Below are positions 33,542-42,507 of a DNA stretch of 64,000 bases, one piece after another (the first letter of the stretch is position 1; the number at the start of each line of letters is the position of its first letter). A program made the position numbers and the translations under genes. The stretch is from positions 97,556 through 161,555 of the forward strand of contig CADAAR010000012.1 in NCBI GenBank assembly GCA_902785945.1, written 5' to 3'. The notes beneath the pieces were generated by a model. That model saw nothing but the letters and a program-made list of their open reading frames with translations. It was not told the DNA's origin and did no database searches. The stretch comes from an uncultured Prevotellaceae bacterium. Lineage in GTDB: Bacteria > Bacteroidota > Bacteroidia > Bacteroidales > Bacteroidaceae.

Positions 33542-35668
33542 ATGAAGAAATTACTGTTTTTACTAGTCGCTATCCACTGTTCATTCTTCACAGCAAAGGC
33601 AGATGAAGGCATGTGGACGCTGTACAACCTGCCTAATGCCGTCTACGAGACGATGAAAATGGAAAATTACGAGTTGCCCTATGGTGCACTCTATGAAGGC
33701 GATCAGGCTGTCAAGAATTGCGTGGTGAACTTTGGTGGCTACTGTTCTGGCGTGGTGGTGTCACCCGATGGTCTTGTGTTTACGAACCACCACTGTGGCT
33801 TTGAGGCCATCCGCTCGCATTCTACTGTAGAGCACGACTATATGCTTCATGGTTTTATCTCCAACTCCTACGAAGAAGAACTGCCCAATAAAGACCTCTT
33901 TGTGAGTTTCATGGTGGAACAAAAGGATATCACCAGTTTATTGCTCGACTCCCTTGGCTATGAGAAGCGTGCAGAGAAGGGCCGTGGTGACTATCTCGTG
34001 GACTCGCTGGAGAACGCTATCCAGAAGCAGGTAAGGGCTAAGGACTCGACCCTGCGTGTGGAGATCAAGCCGTTCTATGAGGGTAACAGATTCTTCCTGA
34101 CCACCTATCGCGACTACGCGGATGTTCGCCTGGTATTCGCGCTGCCCAAGTCGATGGGTAAGTTTGGTGGTGAGACAGACAACTGGATGTGGCCTCGCCA
34201 GACCTGCGACTTCTCCGTGTTCCGCATCTACGTAGACCCCAAAACGGGTGGTCCTGCGAAATATTCAAAGGACAATGTCCCCATGCACCCCAAGAAGTGG
34301 GCACAGGTGTCGCTGCAGGGCTATCAGCCAGGTTCGTTCTCGATGACCCTCGGCTATCCCGGTAGCACCAGCCGTTATCTGTCGAGCTACGGTATCCTGG
34401 AGCGTCGCGATGCCCAGAACAAACCCCGCTACCAGACCCGTGAGATCAAGCAGGACATCATGATCCGTCATATGCGTGCTGACGAGGCCGTGCGTATCAA
34501 GTACGATTCGAAGTATGCACAGAGTTCCAACTACTGGAAGAACTCCATTGGTATGAACAAATGTATCGACAGTATCGGACTTATCCAGCAGAAGGCTGCT
34601 TACGAGGCTAAGATCCGTCAGTGGCAAGACTCTACGGGCTTCCTGAAGGGCAAGCTCGACTTCAACAAACTCGAAAACTTTTACAAGAAACGCTTCAACG
34701 CAGTTCGTGCGATGATGTATTTCAATGAGACCTTCGGACGCAATGACGAGATAACCAATCGTGCCCTGAGAGTGACGCGTGGCATCCAGGTTAAGGGCGA
34801 CAAGGACAAACCCAAGAAGCAGTACATTGATTTCAAGGACAATAGCGACACCTGGGATCTGAACCTCGATCGTGAAGTGCTGGCTGCGCTGATGAAATAC
34901 TATCGTGAGCAGGTGGAAGAGAAATACCAGCCCGATTTCTATCAGATTGTTGACAGTAAGTTCGGTGGCGACTACCAGCAATATGTGGACTATCTCTTCA
35001 AGAAGTCGCAGCTGATGAAGAACAACAAGAAGATCTATGTGAACAAGAAAAACTATCACAAGGATCCAGGCGTATCTTATGGAGAAAGCCTGATCTCAGC
35101 TTTGGCAGAGATCCGTGCAGACCTATTGGAAACCTACGACAGCATCGAAAATCAGGAGCGTTATCTCTGTGCTGCCAAGCTGCGCATGGAGGAGGACATG
35201 CCCAACTATAGCGATGCCAACTTCACTATGCGTCTGAGCTATGGTCAGGTGGGCGAATACCTGTTGGCAGGACAGCCCTCAGGCTATTATACCGAGGCCA
35301 GCAGCATCGTGAAGAAGATGGAGCAGGGCGAGAAAGGTGTGATCGACTATGAGGCTGAGCCCATCATGAAAGAACTGCTTTCTGCCAAGGACTTCGGTAA
35401 ATATACTGATAAGACCACAGGCAAGCTGCATCTCTGCTTCCTGTCGAACAATGATATCACAGGTGGAAACTCTGGTTCCCCGATGTTTAATGGCAAGGGA
35501 GAACTCATTGGTCTGGCCTTCGATGGTAATTGGGACAGCCTGAGTTCAGACATCTTCTTCGACAAGCAACTGGCCCGTTGTATTGGCGTGGATATCCGCT
35601 ACGTGCTCTATATGATGGAGAAGTGGGGCAAGGCAGACAGACTTATCAAAGAAATAAATGCCAAGTAA
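33542..35668 (+). CDS. S46 family dipeptidyl-peptidase (DPP7/DPP11 type)
   Basis: A periplasmic serine exopeptidase that removes dipeptides from oligopeptides, important in amino-acid-fermenting Bacteroidales. The 708-residue product has a signal peptide (cleaved after AKA), the catalytic His in FTNHHCGFEAI near residue 84, and the nucleophile Ser in GGNSGSPMFNGKGELIG near residue 646. The residue pattern FDGN after this motif resembles DPP7 (hydrophobic P1) more than the Asp/Glu-specific DPP11, which has an Arg in this region; this is a tentative reading. Last of a three-gene run, followed by a repeat and a bidirectional terminator. Confidence 0.93.
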   Translation: MKKLLFLLVAIHCSFFTAKADEGMWTLYNLPNAVYETMKMENYELPYGALYEGDQAVKNCVVNFGGYCSGVVVSPDGLVFTNHHCGFEAIRSHSTVEHDYMLHGFISNSYEEELPNKDLFVSFMVEQKDITSLLLDSLGYEKRAEKGRGDYLVDSLENAIQKQVRAKDSTLRVEIKPFYEGNRFFLTTYRDYADVRLVFALPKSMGKFGGETDNWMWPRQTCDFSVFRIYVDPKTGGPAKYSKDNVPMHPKKWAQVSLQGYQPGSFSMTLGYPGSTSRYLSSYGILERRDAQNKPRYQTREIKQDIMIRHMRADEAVRIKYDSKYAQSSNYWKNSIGMNKCIDSIGLIQQKAAYEAKIRQWQDSTGFLKGKLDFNKLENFYKKRFNAVRAMMYFNETFGRNDEITNRALRVTRGIQVKGDKDKPKKQYIDFKDNSDTWDLNLDREVLAALMKYYREQVEEKYQPDFYQIVDSKFGGDYQQYVDYLFKKSQLMKNNKKIYVNKKNYHKDPGVSYGESLISALAEIRADLLETYDSIENQERYLCAAKLRMEEDMPNYSDANFTMRLSYGQVGEYLLAGQPSGYYTEASSIVKKMEQGEKGVIDYEAEPIMKELLSAKDFGKYTDKTTGKLHLCFLSNNDITGGNSGSPMFNGKGELIGLAFDGNWDSLSSDIFFDKQLARCIGVDIRYVLYMMEKWGKADRLIKEINAK

Positions 35669-35673
35669 TTTGA

Positions 35674-35735
35674 AATAAGGGCAGGTTATTGCAAAATAAG
35701 GAAGGGTTATTGCGGAATAAGTGCCACTTATTGAA
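35674..35735 (+). repeat. three 21-bp tandem repeats after the S46 gene
   Basis: AATAAG starts at 35674, 35695 and 35716, exactly 21 bp apart. Each unit ends in a matching TTATTG and is itself a weak dyad. The unit body varies. Confidence 0.65.
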
Positions 35736-35740
35736 ACAAT

Positions 35741-35769
35741 AAGAGCCTCGCGTTTGCGAGGCTCTTTCT
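35741..35769. terminator. bidirectional terminator between S46 and DEAD-helicase genes
   Basis: Perfect 11-bp stem AAGAGCCTCGC/GCGAGGCTCTT (35741-35751 with 35756-35766), loop GTTT, in the convergent gap. Confidence 0.85.
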
Positions 35770-37594
35770 ATTTCTTCTTTTTACGGGGCTTTCGCATAGC
35801 CCAACCCTCTTCAGAAAAGTCAGGCTCAGGACCACGAAGTTCACGCGACGTCTTTTTCTTGCCTTTCGAGCGTCCTTCAGACGTATGCATCAGACTATAC
35901 CAATCGTCCTTCGTCTGACGCTTGGACTTACCCTTTGGTTTCTCGATGGAATCGGGCTTTTCATCAGCATCATTGCAACGAACGGTGCGCCCTTTATGGC
36001 GAATACCCGTCAGCTGAATCATCACCTTCTTGGCATCCTTTTCAGGCACTTCGAAATAGGAAATCGTGTCGAGCAAATCGATATGGCCTACTTCCTGACG
36101 TCCGCCTACGAAACGGTTCAGCGTCTGCATAAGTTCTCCAGGATAAAAACCATCGCGCTTGCCAAGATTAATAAAGAGGCGTTTGTAGCCCTTCTGCGCC
36201 TTATTCTGCAGCTTCTGCTTGTCAGATTGGTATCCGGAATTACCAGACTTTCCGGATTTTTCCGGTTTAACAGGCTCTAACTCTGGCGCCTCCGCATAAT
36301 AAGCCAGGAACTTACCAAACTCCAATGATACAATCTTTTTGATCAGCTCGTCCTTATCGATATACTCGAAATAACGGTTGATATCCTGCATAAAGGGAGC
36401 AATCTCCTCATCATCGACATCCGTCTTCACAATCTGGTCCATCACCTTGTAGAGTTGTTTCTTGCAGATCTCCTCAGCAGAAGGTATCTGGGCCTCCACA
36501 AACTGCTTGCCAATCTCCTTCTCGATATTACGGATCTTGAACTTCTCACGACTATGAACGATAGATATGCTTGTGCCCTTCTTACCAGCACGACCCGTAC
36601 GTCCTGAGCGATGGGTATAGTTTTCAATGTCATCAGGCAATCCGAAGTTAATCACATGTGTGAGGTCATCTACATCAAGGCCACGAGCAGCCACATCCGT
36701 CGCCACAAGCAACTGCGTGAGATGCTGGCGGAACTTCTGCATCGTCTGATCACGTTGTGGCTGCGAGAGGTCGCCATGCAGCGACTCTGCATTATAGCCA
36801 TCCTTGATGAGTTTATCAGCAATCTCCTGCGTCTCAACCTTCGTACGACAGAAGATAATGGCAAAGATACGAGGGTAATAGTCGACGATACGCTTCAGGG
36901 CAAGGTATTTGTCTTTCGCATTCACCATATAATAGATATGGTTCACATTCTCTGCGCCCTCATTACGACTGCCTACAACGATTTCCTGATAGTCGTGCAG
37001 GTATTTCTTAGCCACACGCTCCACCTCACGACTCATCGTCGCTGAGAACATCAGCGTGCTGTGATTCTCAGCAATCGACTCGAAAATTTCGCTGATATTC
37101 TCCGAAAAACCCATGTTCAGCATCTCGTCAGCCTCATCGAGCACGATATTCTGGATGCCGCTCAGGTCTGCTACCCCACGATTCTTCAAGTCGACCAAAC
37201 GACCTGGCGTCGCCACGATAATCTGCACACCCTTCTTCAGTGCCCGCATCTGCGGTTCTATCGAGGCACCGCCATAAACAGCCTCCACATGCACCCCATC
37301 CATATACTTGGCAAAGTCGCGGATGTCGTCCGTGATCTGCAAGCACAACTCTCGCGTAGGACTCAGCACCAAGGCCTGAGGGCTGCGTCGCGTGGTGTCA
37401 ATCCTCATCAACAGGGGGATACCAAAAGCAGCCGTCTTACCCGTACCCGTCTGAGCAAGGGCAATCACATCGTTCTTGTTCTCTAAGAGATAGGGAATGA
37501 CAGCCTCCTGCACAGGCATTGGCTGCACAAATCCTAACTCCTCGATGGCCTTGCGGATCTCTCCACTGACGCCTAATTCTTCAAATGTCTTCAT
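35768..37594 (-). CDS. DEAD-box RNA helicase with DbpA-type RNA-binding domain
   Basis: A 608-residue ATP-dependent RNA helicase. It has all core motifs: Q motif region GFVQPMPVQEAVIP, motif I AQTGTGKTAAFG, motif II LDEADEML, motif III SAT and motif VI HRSGRTGRAG. A C-terminal DbpA-like domain (KRLFINLGKRDGFYPGELMQ, residues ~475-550) suggests a role in ribosome assembly or RNA remodelling. The linker before it (SGKSGNSGYQSDKQ) and the basic tail (KPRKKKK) are low complexity. I start at complement 37592-37594 because the longer frame reads back through the promoter and the divergent gene. Confidence 0.94.
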   Translation of the reverse strand: MKTFEELGVSGEIRKAIEELGFVQPMPVQEAVIPYLLENKNDVIALAQTGTGKTAAFGIPLLMRIDTTRRSPQALVLSPTRELCLQITDDIRDFAKYMDGVHVEAVYGGASIEPQMRALKKGVQIIVATPGRLVDLKNRGVADLSGIQNIVLDEADEMLNMGFSENISEIFESIAENHSTLMFSATMSREVERVAKKYLHDYQEIVVGSRNEGAENVNHIYYMVNAKDKYLALKRIVDYYPRIFAIIFCRTKVETQEIADKLIKDGYNAESLHGDLSQPQRDQTMQKFRQHLTQLLVATDVAARGLDVDDLTHVINFGLPDDIENYTHRSGRTGRAGKKGTSISIVHSREKFKIRNIEKEIGKQFVEAQIPSAEEICKKQLYKVMDQIVKTDVDDEEIAPFMQDINRYFEYIDKDELIKKIVSLEFGKFLAYYAEAPELEPVKPEKSGKSGNSGYQSDKQKLQNKAQKGYKRLFINLGKRDGFYPGELMQTLNRFVGGRQEVGHIDLLDTISYFEVPEKDAKKVMIQLTGIRHKGRTVRCNDADEKPDSIEKPKGKSKRQTKDDWYSLMHTSEGRSKGKKKTSRELRGPEPDFSEEGWAMRKPRKKKK

Positions 37595-37602
37595 CTTGGG
37601 TG

Positions 37603-37631
37603 CAAAGTTACAAAAAAAATTCGTATCTTTG
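37603..37631. promoter_or_regulatory. overlapping divergent promoters for helicase and LOG-family genes
   Basis: Minus-strand TAACTTTG (complement 37603-37610) and plus-strand TATCTTTG (37624-37631) are only 13 bp apart. Each is followed by exactly eight bases before the ATG. Polymerase on one should block the other. Confidence 0.75.
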
Positions 37632-37639
37632 CAGCAGAT

Positions 37640-38173
37640 ATGAAGATATGTGTGTTTTGTTCTGCTAATCAGCAGATTGATCCAGAGTTCTTTACGTTGA
37701 CGGAAGAGCTTGGAAAGTGGGCTGCAGAGAATGGCCATACCATCGTGTATGGCGGTGTGAACCAAGGACTGATGGAGTGTGTCGCCAAAGCCACAAAAGA
37801 AGCAGGAGGCCATACCATTGGCATCGTACCAATGTTAGTAGAGGATACAGGTCGTATCAGCGACTATGTCGATGTGGATATCCCTTGCGACAACCTCAGC
37901 GACAGAAAACAGCTGATGATGGATCAGAGCGATGTCTTTATTGCCCTGCCTGGTGGCATTGGCACCATCGATGAGATCTTCACCATTGCCTCTTCTGCCA
38001 CTATTGGCTATCATCATAAGAAGGTGATCCTTTATAATATGAAGGGCTTCTGGGATTCGCTCATCGCCCTGCTCAACGATCTGCAGAGTAAAGGTATGAT
38101 TCGTGGCAATTGGCAGCAATACATAAGAAAGGCTGATTCCATCGAAGAAATCAGCCAGATTATTCTGTCATAA
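37640..38173 (+). CDS. LOG-family protein (TIGR00730; nucleoside 5'-monophosphate phosphoribohydrolase type)
   Basis: A 177-residue Rossmann-fold protein. The family signature is clear: MDQSDVFIALPGGIGTIDEIF near residues 94-113 (PGGxGTxxE), with SDRKQLM just before it, and GGVNQGLMECVA near the N-terminus. Relatives release free cytokinin-like bases by splitting nucleotide monophosphates; in bacteria without plant association the role is probably nucleotide salvage or housekeeping. The mRNA is probably nearly leaderless. Confidence 0.9.
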   Translation: MKICVFCSANQQIDPEFFTLTEELGKWAAENGHTIVYGGVNQGLMECVAKATKEAGGHTIGIVPMLVEDTGRISDYVDVDIPCDNLSDRKQLMMDQSDVFIALPGGIGTIDEIFTIASSATIGYHHKKVILYNMKGFWDSLIALLNDLQSKGMIRGNWQQYIRKADSIEEISQIILS

Positions 38174-38183
38174 GAAGAGGCCT

Positions 38184-39146
38184 TTAGACGGTTTCTTCTT
38201 CCTGATAGGCTTTCATCTCCTGTGCCATCTGCTGACCGAAAGCCTTGTCCACGCTGTTGTCGATGCTCTTACAGACATTGGCAGAGAACTTCAAGGCGCA
38301 AGCAATCAACTTGTCCCACAGTCCTTCTTCAAATCCATTAATGATCATGTCCCTCGTGATGCCATACTTAATCAGGCCATAGACGAAGCCAGCATTGAAG
38401 TTATCGCCAGCACCGATGGTACTCAACGTATCCATCTTCTCTACCTCATACTGCTTCTTGATATCGCCCACAGCTCTCAGCTCCACAGGATTACTGCCCT
38501 GCGTCAAGATGAAGTTCTTGGTATAGAAGGCAATCTGAGAACGATAGATGGCATCAGCATCCGTTTTCTTATATAAGATGTCAAAGTCTTCTGACGAGCC
38601 ACGCACTATATCAGCATACTCCAGATTCTCTAAAATATTTGGTGTTAGCTTCATCACCTCAAGCTTGTGAGAAGAACGGAAGTTAACATCGTAGTAAATG
38701 ATAGCTCCATTGTTCTTGGCATGATCGAGGAAAGCCGCCATCTGCGGACGAATCACAGGATTCACAGCATAGTAGGAGCCAAACATCACAATGTCATCAG
38801 GCTGGATGTCGGGATAAACGAAATCCAACTGGTCATGCGGATGATCCTTATAGAAGATGTATTCCGCATCGTTCTTCTCGTCGAGAAATGCTAGAGACAC
38901 TGGTGATTTCGATTCTGGATAGACAGCGATATTGTCTGCGTTCACCCCATTCTCTCGCGAGAAAGAGATAATGCGCTGGCCCACACGGTCATTGCCCGTC
39001 TCACTGATAATGGAGGTATGTACACCAGAACGACCTAACGAGATAATACCATTGAATACCGATCCGCCAGGCACAGCGCCAATGGGCTGATCATTTTTGA
39101 AAATAATGTCGAGAACAGTCTCGCCTATTCCTATTACTTTTCGCAT
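38184..39146 (-). CDS. PfkB-family sugar kinase
   Basis: A 320-residue ribokinase-fold kinase. It has the N-terminal GIGETVLDIIF and PGGSVFNGIISLGR motifs and the C-terminal signature STIGAGDNFNAGFVYG (GAGD anion hole and catalytic Asp). I start at complement 39144-39146 (MRKVIGIGE). The closest functional classes are adenosine/sugar kinases; the substrate is not clear, and it is only distantly similar to the fructokinase at 40456-41331. It is divergent from the M16 peptidase gene. Confidence 0.87.
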   Translation of the reverse strand: MRKVIGIGETVLDIIFKNDQPIGAVPGGSVFNGIISLGRSGVHTSIISETGNDRVGQRIISFSRENGVNADNIAVYPESKSPVSLAFLDEKNDAEYIFYKDHPHDQLDFVYPDIQPDDIVMFGSYYAVNPVIRPQMAAFLDHAKNNGAIIYYDVNFRSSHKLEVMKLTPNILENLEYADIVRGSSEDFDILYKKTDADAIYRSQIAFYTKNFILTQGSNPVELRAVGDIKKQYEVEKMDTLSTIGAGDNFNAGFVYGLIKYGITRDMIINGFEEGLWDKLIACALKFSANVCKSIDNSVDKAFGQQMAQEMKAYQEEETV

Positions 39147-39167
39147 TGTCTTTTCTATTAGTTGGTG

Positions 39168-39226
39168 CAAAGATACGAAATTATTCATTATTCACTATTC
39201 ATTATTCACTTTTTTTTGTACCTTTG
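39168..39226. promoter_or_regulatory. divergent promoters for PfkB kinase and M16 peptidase genes, with ATTCACT-type repeats
   Basis: Minus-strand TATCTTTG (complement 39168-39175) and plus-strand TACCTTTG (39219-39226). The space between is made of short repeats such as ATTATTCACT. A very similar divergent spacer occurs at 62317-62375. Confidence 0.7.
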
Positions 39227-39234
39227 CGGGCAAA

Positions 39235-40455
39235 ATGGCAAAATACAATACCCATACCCTCCCAAACGGTTTGCGAATCATTCATCTTCCGTCGATTTCG
39301 CAGGTGGTTTACTGTGGCTATCAGATTGCTGCAGGCACACGTAACGAACTATCAGGCGAAGAGGGTATGGCCCATTTCTGTGAGCACATGACCTTCAAGG
39401 GCACAGAGAAGCGCAATGCCCTTCAGATCATCAATGCCCTAGAGGGATTGGGTGGTGAACTTAATGCTTTCACCAACAAGGAAGACACCACTTTCTATGC
39501 AGCCATTTCGAAGGAGCATTTCGCTCAAGCCGTCAACGTGCTGACAGATATTGTCTTCCATAGCCAGTATCCGCAGCAGGAGATTGATAAGGAGGTGGAG
39601 GTTATCTGCGATGAGATCGAGAGTTATAATGATTCACCAGCAGAACTTATTTACGACGAATTCGAGAATCTCATCTTTGAAGGCCATCCCCTAGGTCATA
39701 ACATCCTTGGCCAAGCAGAACATTTGCGCACCTATACCACAAAAGATGCTCTGCATTTCGTACGTCGTTACTATCGTCCTGACAATGCTATCTTCTTCGC
39801 CTATGGCGATATAGATTTCAAACGGCTTTGCAAGATGCTAGAGGCTCCAGATTTTCCTGAAAGTACAGATATTCCGGAGAATCCTGCAATACCAGATGCC
39901 TCTACAGGCAAGACCATTGTCCGCTCCCTCGGCACCCATCAAGCCCACGTCATGCTGGGCACACGGGCCTACGACATCCACCATCCACTTCGTATTCCCC
40001 TCTATCTTCTTAATAATGTTTTAGGCGGACCAGGCATGAACGCCCGCCTGAACCTTTCCCTCAGAGAACGCAACGGACTGGTCTATACCGTTGAAAGTAC
40101 GATGGTGAGTTATAGCGACACAGGCATCTGGAGTGTCTACTTCGGCTGCGATCCTCACGATGTGAAAAAATGCCTGCGCCTGGTACGCCGCGAACTCGAC
40201 AAGGTGATGCAAAAACCTCTCAGTGCCACACAGCTACGCAATGCCAAGCGTCAGCTGAAAGGTCAGATTGCCATTGCCTGCGACAACCACGAACAGTTTG
40301 CCCTCGACTTTGGAAAAAGTTTCCTTCACTATGGCTGGGAAAAAGACATCACCCACCTTTACGATAGCATTGACAAAGTCACAGCCGAAGACATACAAAA
40401 AGTGGCGAACGAACTGTTCGCCACAGAGAAACTGACCACACTGATTTTCCAGTGA
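39235..40455 (+). CDS. M16 family zinc peptidase
   Basis: A 406-residue single-unit M16 (insulinase/processing-peptidase type) protein with the inverted zinc motif HFCEH near residue 45, a supporting Glu in EVEVICDEIESY about 75 residues later, and the C-terminal RNGLVYTVESTM segment. No signal peptide is visible, so it is probably cytoplasmic. I start at ATG 39235, eight bases after the -7 box; the longer frame reads through the promoter. Its stop codon abuts the stop of the convergent fructokinase with no base between. Confidence 0.92.
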   Translation: MAKYNTHTLPNGLRIIHLPSISQVVYCGYQIAAGTRNELSGEEGMAHFCEHMTFKGTEKRNALQIINALEGLGGELNAFTNKEDTTFYAAISKEHFAQAVNVLTDIVFHSQYPQQEIDKEVEVICDEIESYNDSPAELIYDEFENLIFEGHPLGHNILGQAEHLRTYTTKDALHFVRRYYRPDNAIFFAYGDIDFKRLCKMLEAPDFPESTDIPENPAIPDASTGKTIVRSLGTHQAHVMLGTRAYDIHHPLRIPLYLLNNVLGGPGMNARLNLSLRERNGLVYTVESTMVSYSDTGIWSVYFGCDPHDVKKCLRLVRRELDKVMQKPLSATQLRNAKRQLKGQIAIACDNHEQFALDFGKSFLHYGWEKDITHLYDSIDKVTAEDIQKVANELFATEKLTTLIFQ

Positions 40456-41331
40456 TTATTTCTTCAATTCATTAGGTACGATGGGCATTGCACCATTCTG
40501 TGTGCAGACAAAGGCACTGACGGCAACAGCAGTCTTGTGAGCCACCTGTACAGGTTTCCCGTTCAGGATGCAGGCACAGAAACTACCAGTGAAAGAGTCG
40601 CCGGCACCTACTGTATCGGCCACTTCCACCTTCGGTGTATCCTGGAATGAAGTCAGGCCATCGTCAGTAAAGACATACGAACCGTTAGTGCCACAAGTCA
40701 GTACCAGCATCTTCAGTCCATAGTCCTGAACCATCTTCTCACAGGTCTGACGCATGTCTAATCCATCATAGCCAAACATACGATTCACGACCACCAGTTC
40801 CTCGTCATTAATCTTCAGGATGTTGCAAAGCTTGAAGGAGTCTTCGAGTATTTCCTTCGAATAGAACTGCTGACGCAGGTTGATATCACAGATCTTCAGG
40901 CAATCGGCTGGCGTTTCAGCCAGGAATTTGCGAATGTTCTCACGGGAAACACCATTGCGCTGAGCCAGAGAACCGAAACAGACGGCACGGGCATTCTTGG
41001 CAATTTCAGCCATTTCATCAGTATAAGGGATATTGTCCCAAGCCACACCTTCCTTGATTTCATACGTTGGGATGCCACCCTCGGCCAGTGTCACCTGCAC
41101 CGTGCCTGTAGGATAAGGCACCCGAGGCATCAGGTAGTTCAGATTGTGCTCTTTCAGCGCCTCGATGGTTTCTTCTGCCAGATCATCCTCACCTAAGGCA
41201 CTGATGGCAATGGTATCCAAGCCAAACTGGCCTGCGTGATAAGCAAAGTTTGCAGGGGCTCCGCCCAGTTTCTTTCCTTCGGGAAGTACATCCCACAAAG
41301 CCTCTCCGAGGCCAACGATATATCTTTTCAT
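40456..41331 (-). CDS. fructokinase (PfkB family) of the fructan locus
   Basis: Phosphorylates fructose after import. The 291-residue protein has GLGEALWDVLPEGKKLGGAPAN at the N-terminus (listed as residues 6-27), typical of fructokinases, and the C-terminal DTVGAGDSFTGSF (GAGD). It is the last gene of the GH32-transporter-fructokinase unit: one base separates it from the transporter stop. Position and family match BT1757 of the Bacteroides thetaiotaomicron levan locus. I start at complement 41329-41331. Confidence 0.93.
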   Translation of the reverse strand: MKRYIVGLGEALWDVLPEGKKLGGAPANFAYHAGQFGLDTIAISALGEDDLAEETIEALKEHNLNYLMPRVPYPTGTVQVTLAEGGIPTYEIKEGVAWDNIPYTDEMAEIAKNARAVCFGSLAQRNGVSRENIRKFLAETPADCLKICDINLRQQFYSKEILEDSFKLCNILKINDEELVVVNRMFGYDGLDMRQTCEKMVQDYGLKMLVLTCGTNGSYVFTDDGLTSFQDTPKVEVADTVGAGDSFTGSFCACILNGKPVQVAHKTAVAVSAFVCTQNGAMPIVPNELKK

Positions 41332-41332
41332 T

Positions 41333-42493
41333 TTAATTTTGGGTTTTAAGTTGTTTGATATAAGTAAACAGATAGACAACACCGATGGCCATGATGATAA
41401 CGGCTCCTGCCTGTCCCATGGCGTCGCTCATAAAGCCCATCAGCAAGGGGAAGATGGTGCCGCCAAAGAGACCCATGATCATCAGACCGCTCACCTCGTT
41501 CTGTTTCTGCGGCATAGCCGTCAGGGCCTGGGCAAAACAGATTGAGAAGATATTCGAGTTGCCGTAGCCCACGAGGGCGATGGCCGCATAGAGCATCCAC
41601 TTCTCAGTACCAATGAAGAGGCCGCACATTGAGAGAGCCATCATCACAACACTGATGATAAAGAAGGTACGGTTGTTCATCACACGAAGGAAGAACGAGC
41701 CTGTCAGACAACCGATAGTACGGAAGATGAAGTAGAGACTCGTAGCAAAGGCTGCGTCATTAAGCGTCATCCCCAGACGCTCCATCAGGATCTTCGGAGC
41801 CGTGGTGTTCGTACCCACATCAATGCCTACATGGCACATGATGCCTAAGAATGACAACAACACGATGGGCGTTCCCAAGAGTTTCAGACACTCTGCAAAA
41901 GTAGATGGCTTACCCTCAATCTTCTCCTCCTCAATAGGTGTGACAGACAATAGGGCAGCAGCGAGAATGCCTACCACGAAGTAGATGGCAAAGAGCACGC
42001 GCCAGTCGTAGCCGAATGTGGGAATCACCTGCGTAGCACCCCACATGGCAAGATATGGTGCCAAGAATGAGGCGATGGCCTTGATGAACTGTCCGAAGGT
42101 GAGTGTAGAGGCAAGGTTGCCGCCTCCCATCACGGTGGATACCAACGGGTTGAGTGATGTCTGCATCAGGGCGTTACCAATGCCTAACAGCGAGAAAGCA
42201 CAAAGCATAATGCCAAAATTCTCGCCAAAGAGCGGCAGCAGCAGCGACACGATGGTCACCACCAACGAGAGAAGAACGGTGTTCTTTCGTCCGATCTTGT
42301 TCATCAGCATACCTGTCGGCACACTGAAAATCAGGAACCAGAAGAACACGAGCGACGGGAAGATGTTGGCTGTCGAGTCATTCAGCGCAAGGTCTTCCTT
42401 CACATAGTTGGATGCAATGCCCACCAGGTCAACAAAACCCATGGCGAAGAAGCAGAACATCACGGGGATGAGGGCAAGTTTTGTCTGTTTCAT
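41333..42493 (-). CDS. MFS sugar transporter of the fructan locus
   Basis: A 386-residue major facilitator of the FHS/FucP type with 12 predicted helices, including a conserved first-half loop (MLMNKIGRKNTVLLS) and GLFGGTIFPLLMGFMSDAMG in the second half. It should import fructose across the inner membrane by proton symport. It follows the GH32 gene after 14 bp and precedes fructokinase by 1 bp, the same position as BT1758 in the levan locus. The gene neighbours are the main evidence for fructose as substrate. Confidence 0.9.
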   Translation of the reverse strand: MKQTKLALIPVMFCFFAMGFVDLVGIASNYVKEDLALNDSTANIFPSLVFFWFLIFSVPTGMLMNKIGRKNTVLLSLVVTIVSLLLPLFGENFGIMLCAFSLLGIGNALMQTSLNPLVSTVMGGGNLASTLTFGQFIKAIASFLAPYLAMWGATQVIPTFGYDWRVLFAIYFVVGILAAALLSVTPIEEEKIEGKPSTFAECLKLLGTPIVLLSFLGIMCHVGIDVGTNTTAPKILMERLGMTLNDAAFATSLYFIFRTIGCLTGSFFLRVMNNRTFFIISVVMMALSMCGLFIGTEKWMLYAAIALVGYGNSNIFSICFAQALTAMPQKQNEVSGLMIMGLFGGTIFPLLMGFMSDAMGQAGAVIIMAIGVVYLFTYIKQLKTQN

Positions 42494-42507
42494 ATTGATT
42501 TTATTAG

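Noticed and set aside
37595-37813. Longer N-terminus for the DEAD helicase
   Set aside because: It would run through the promoter and the divergent LOG-family gene.
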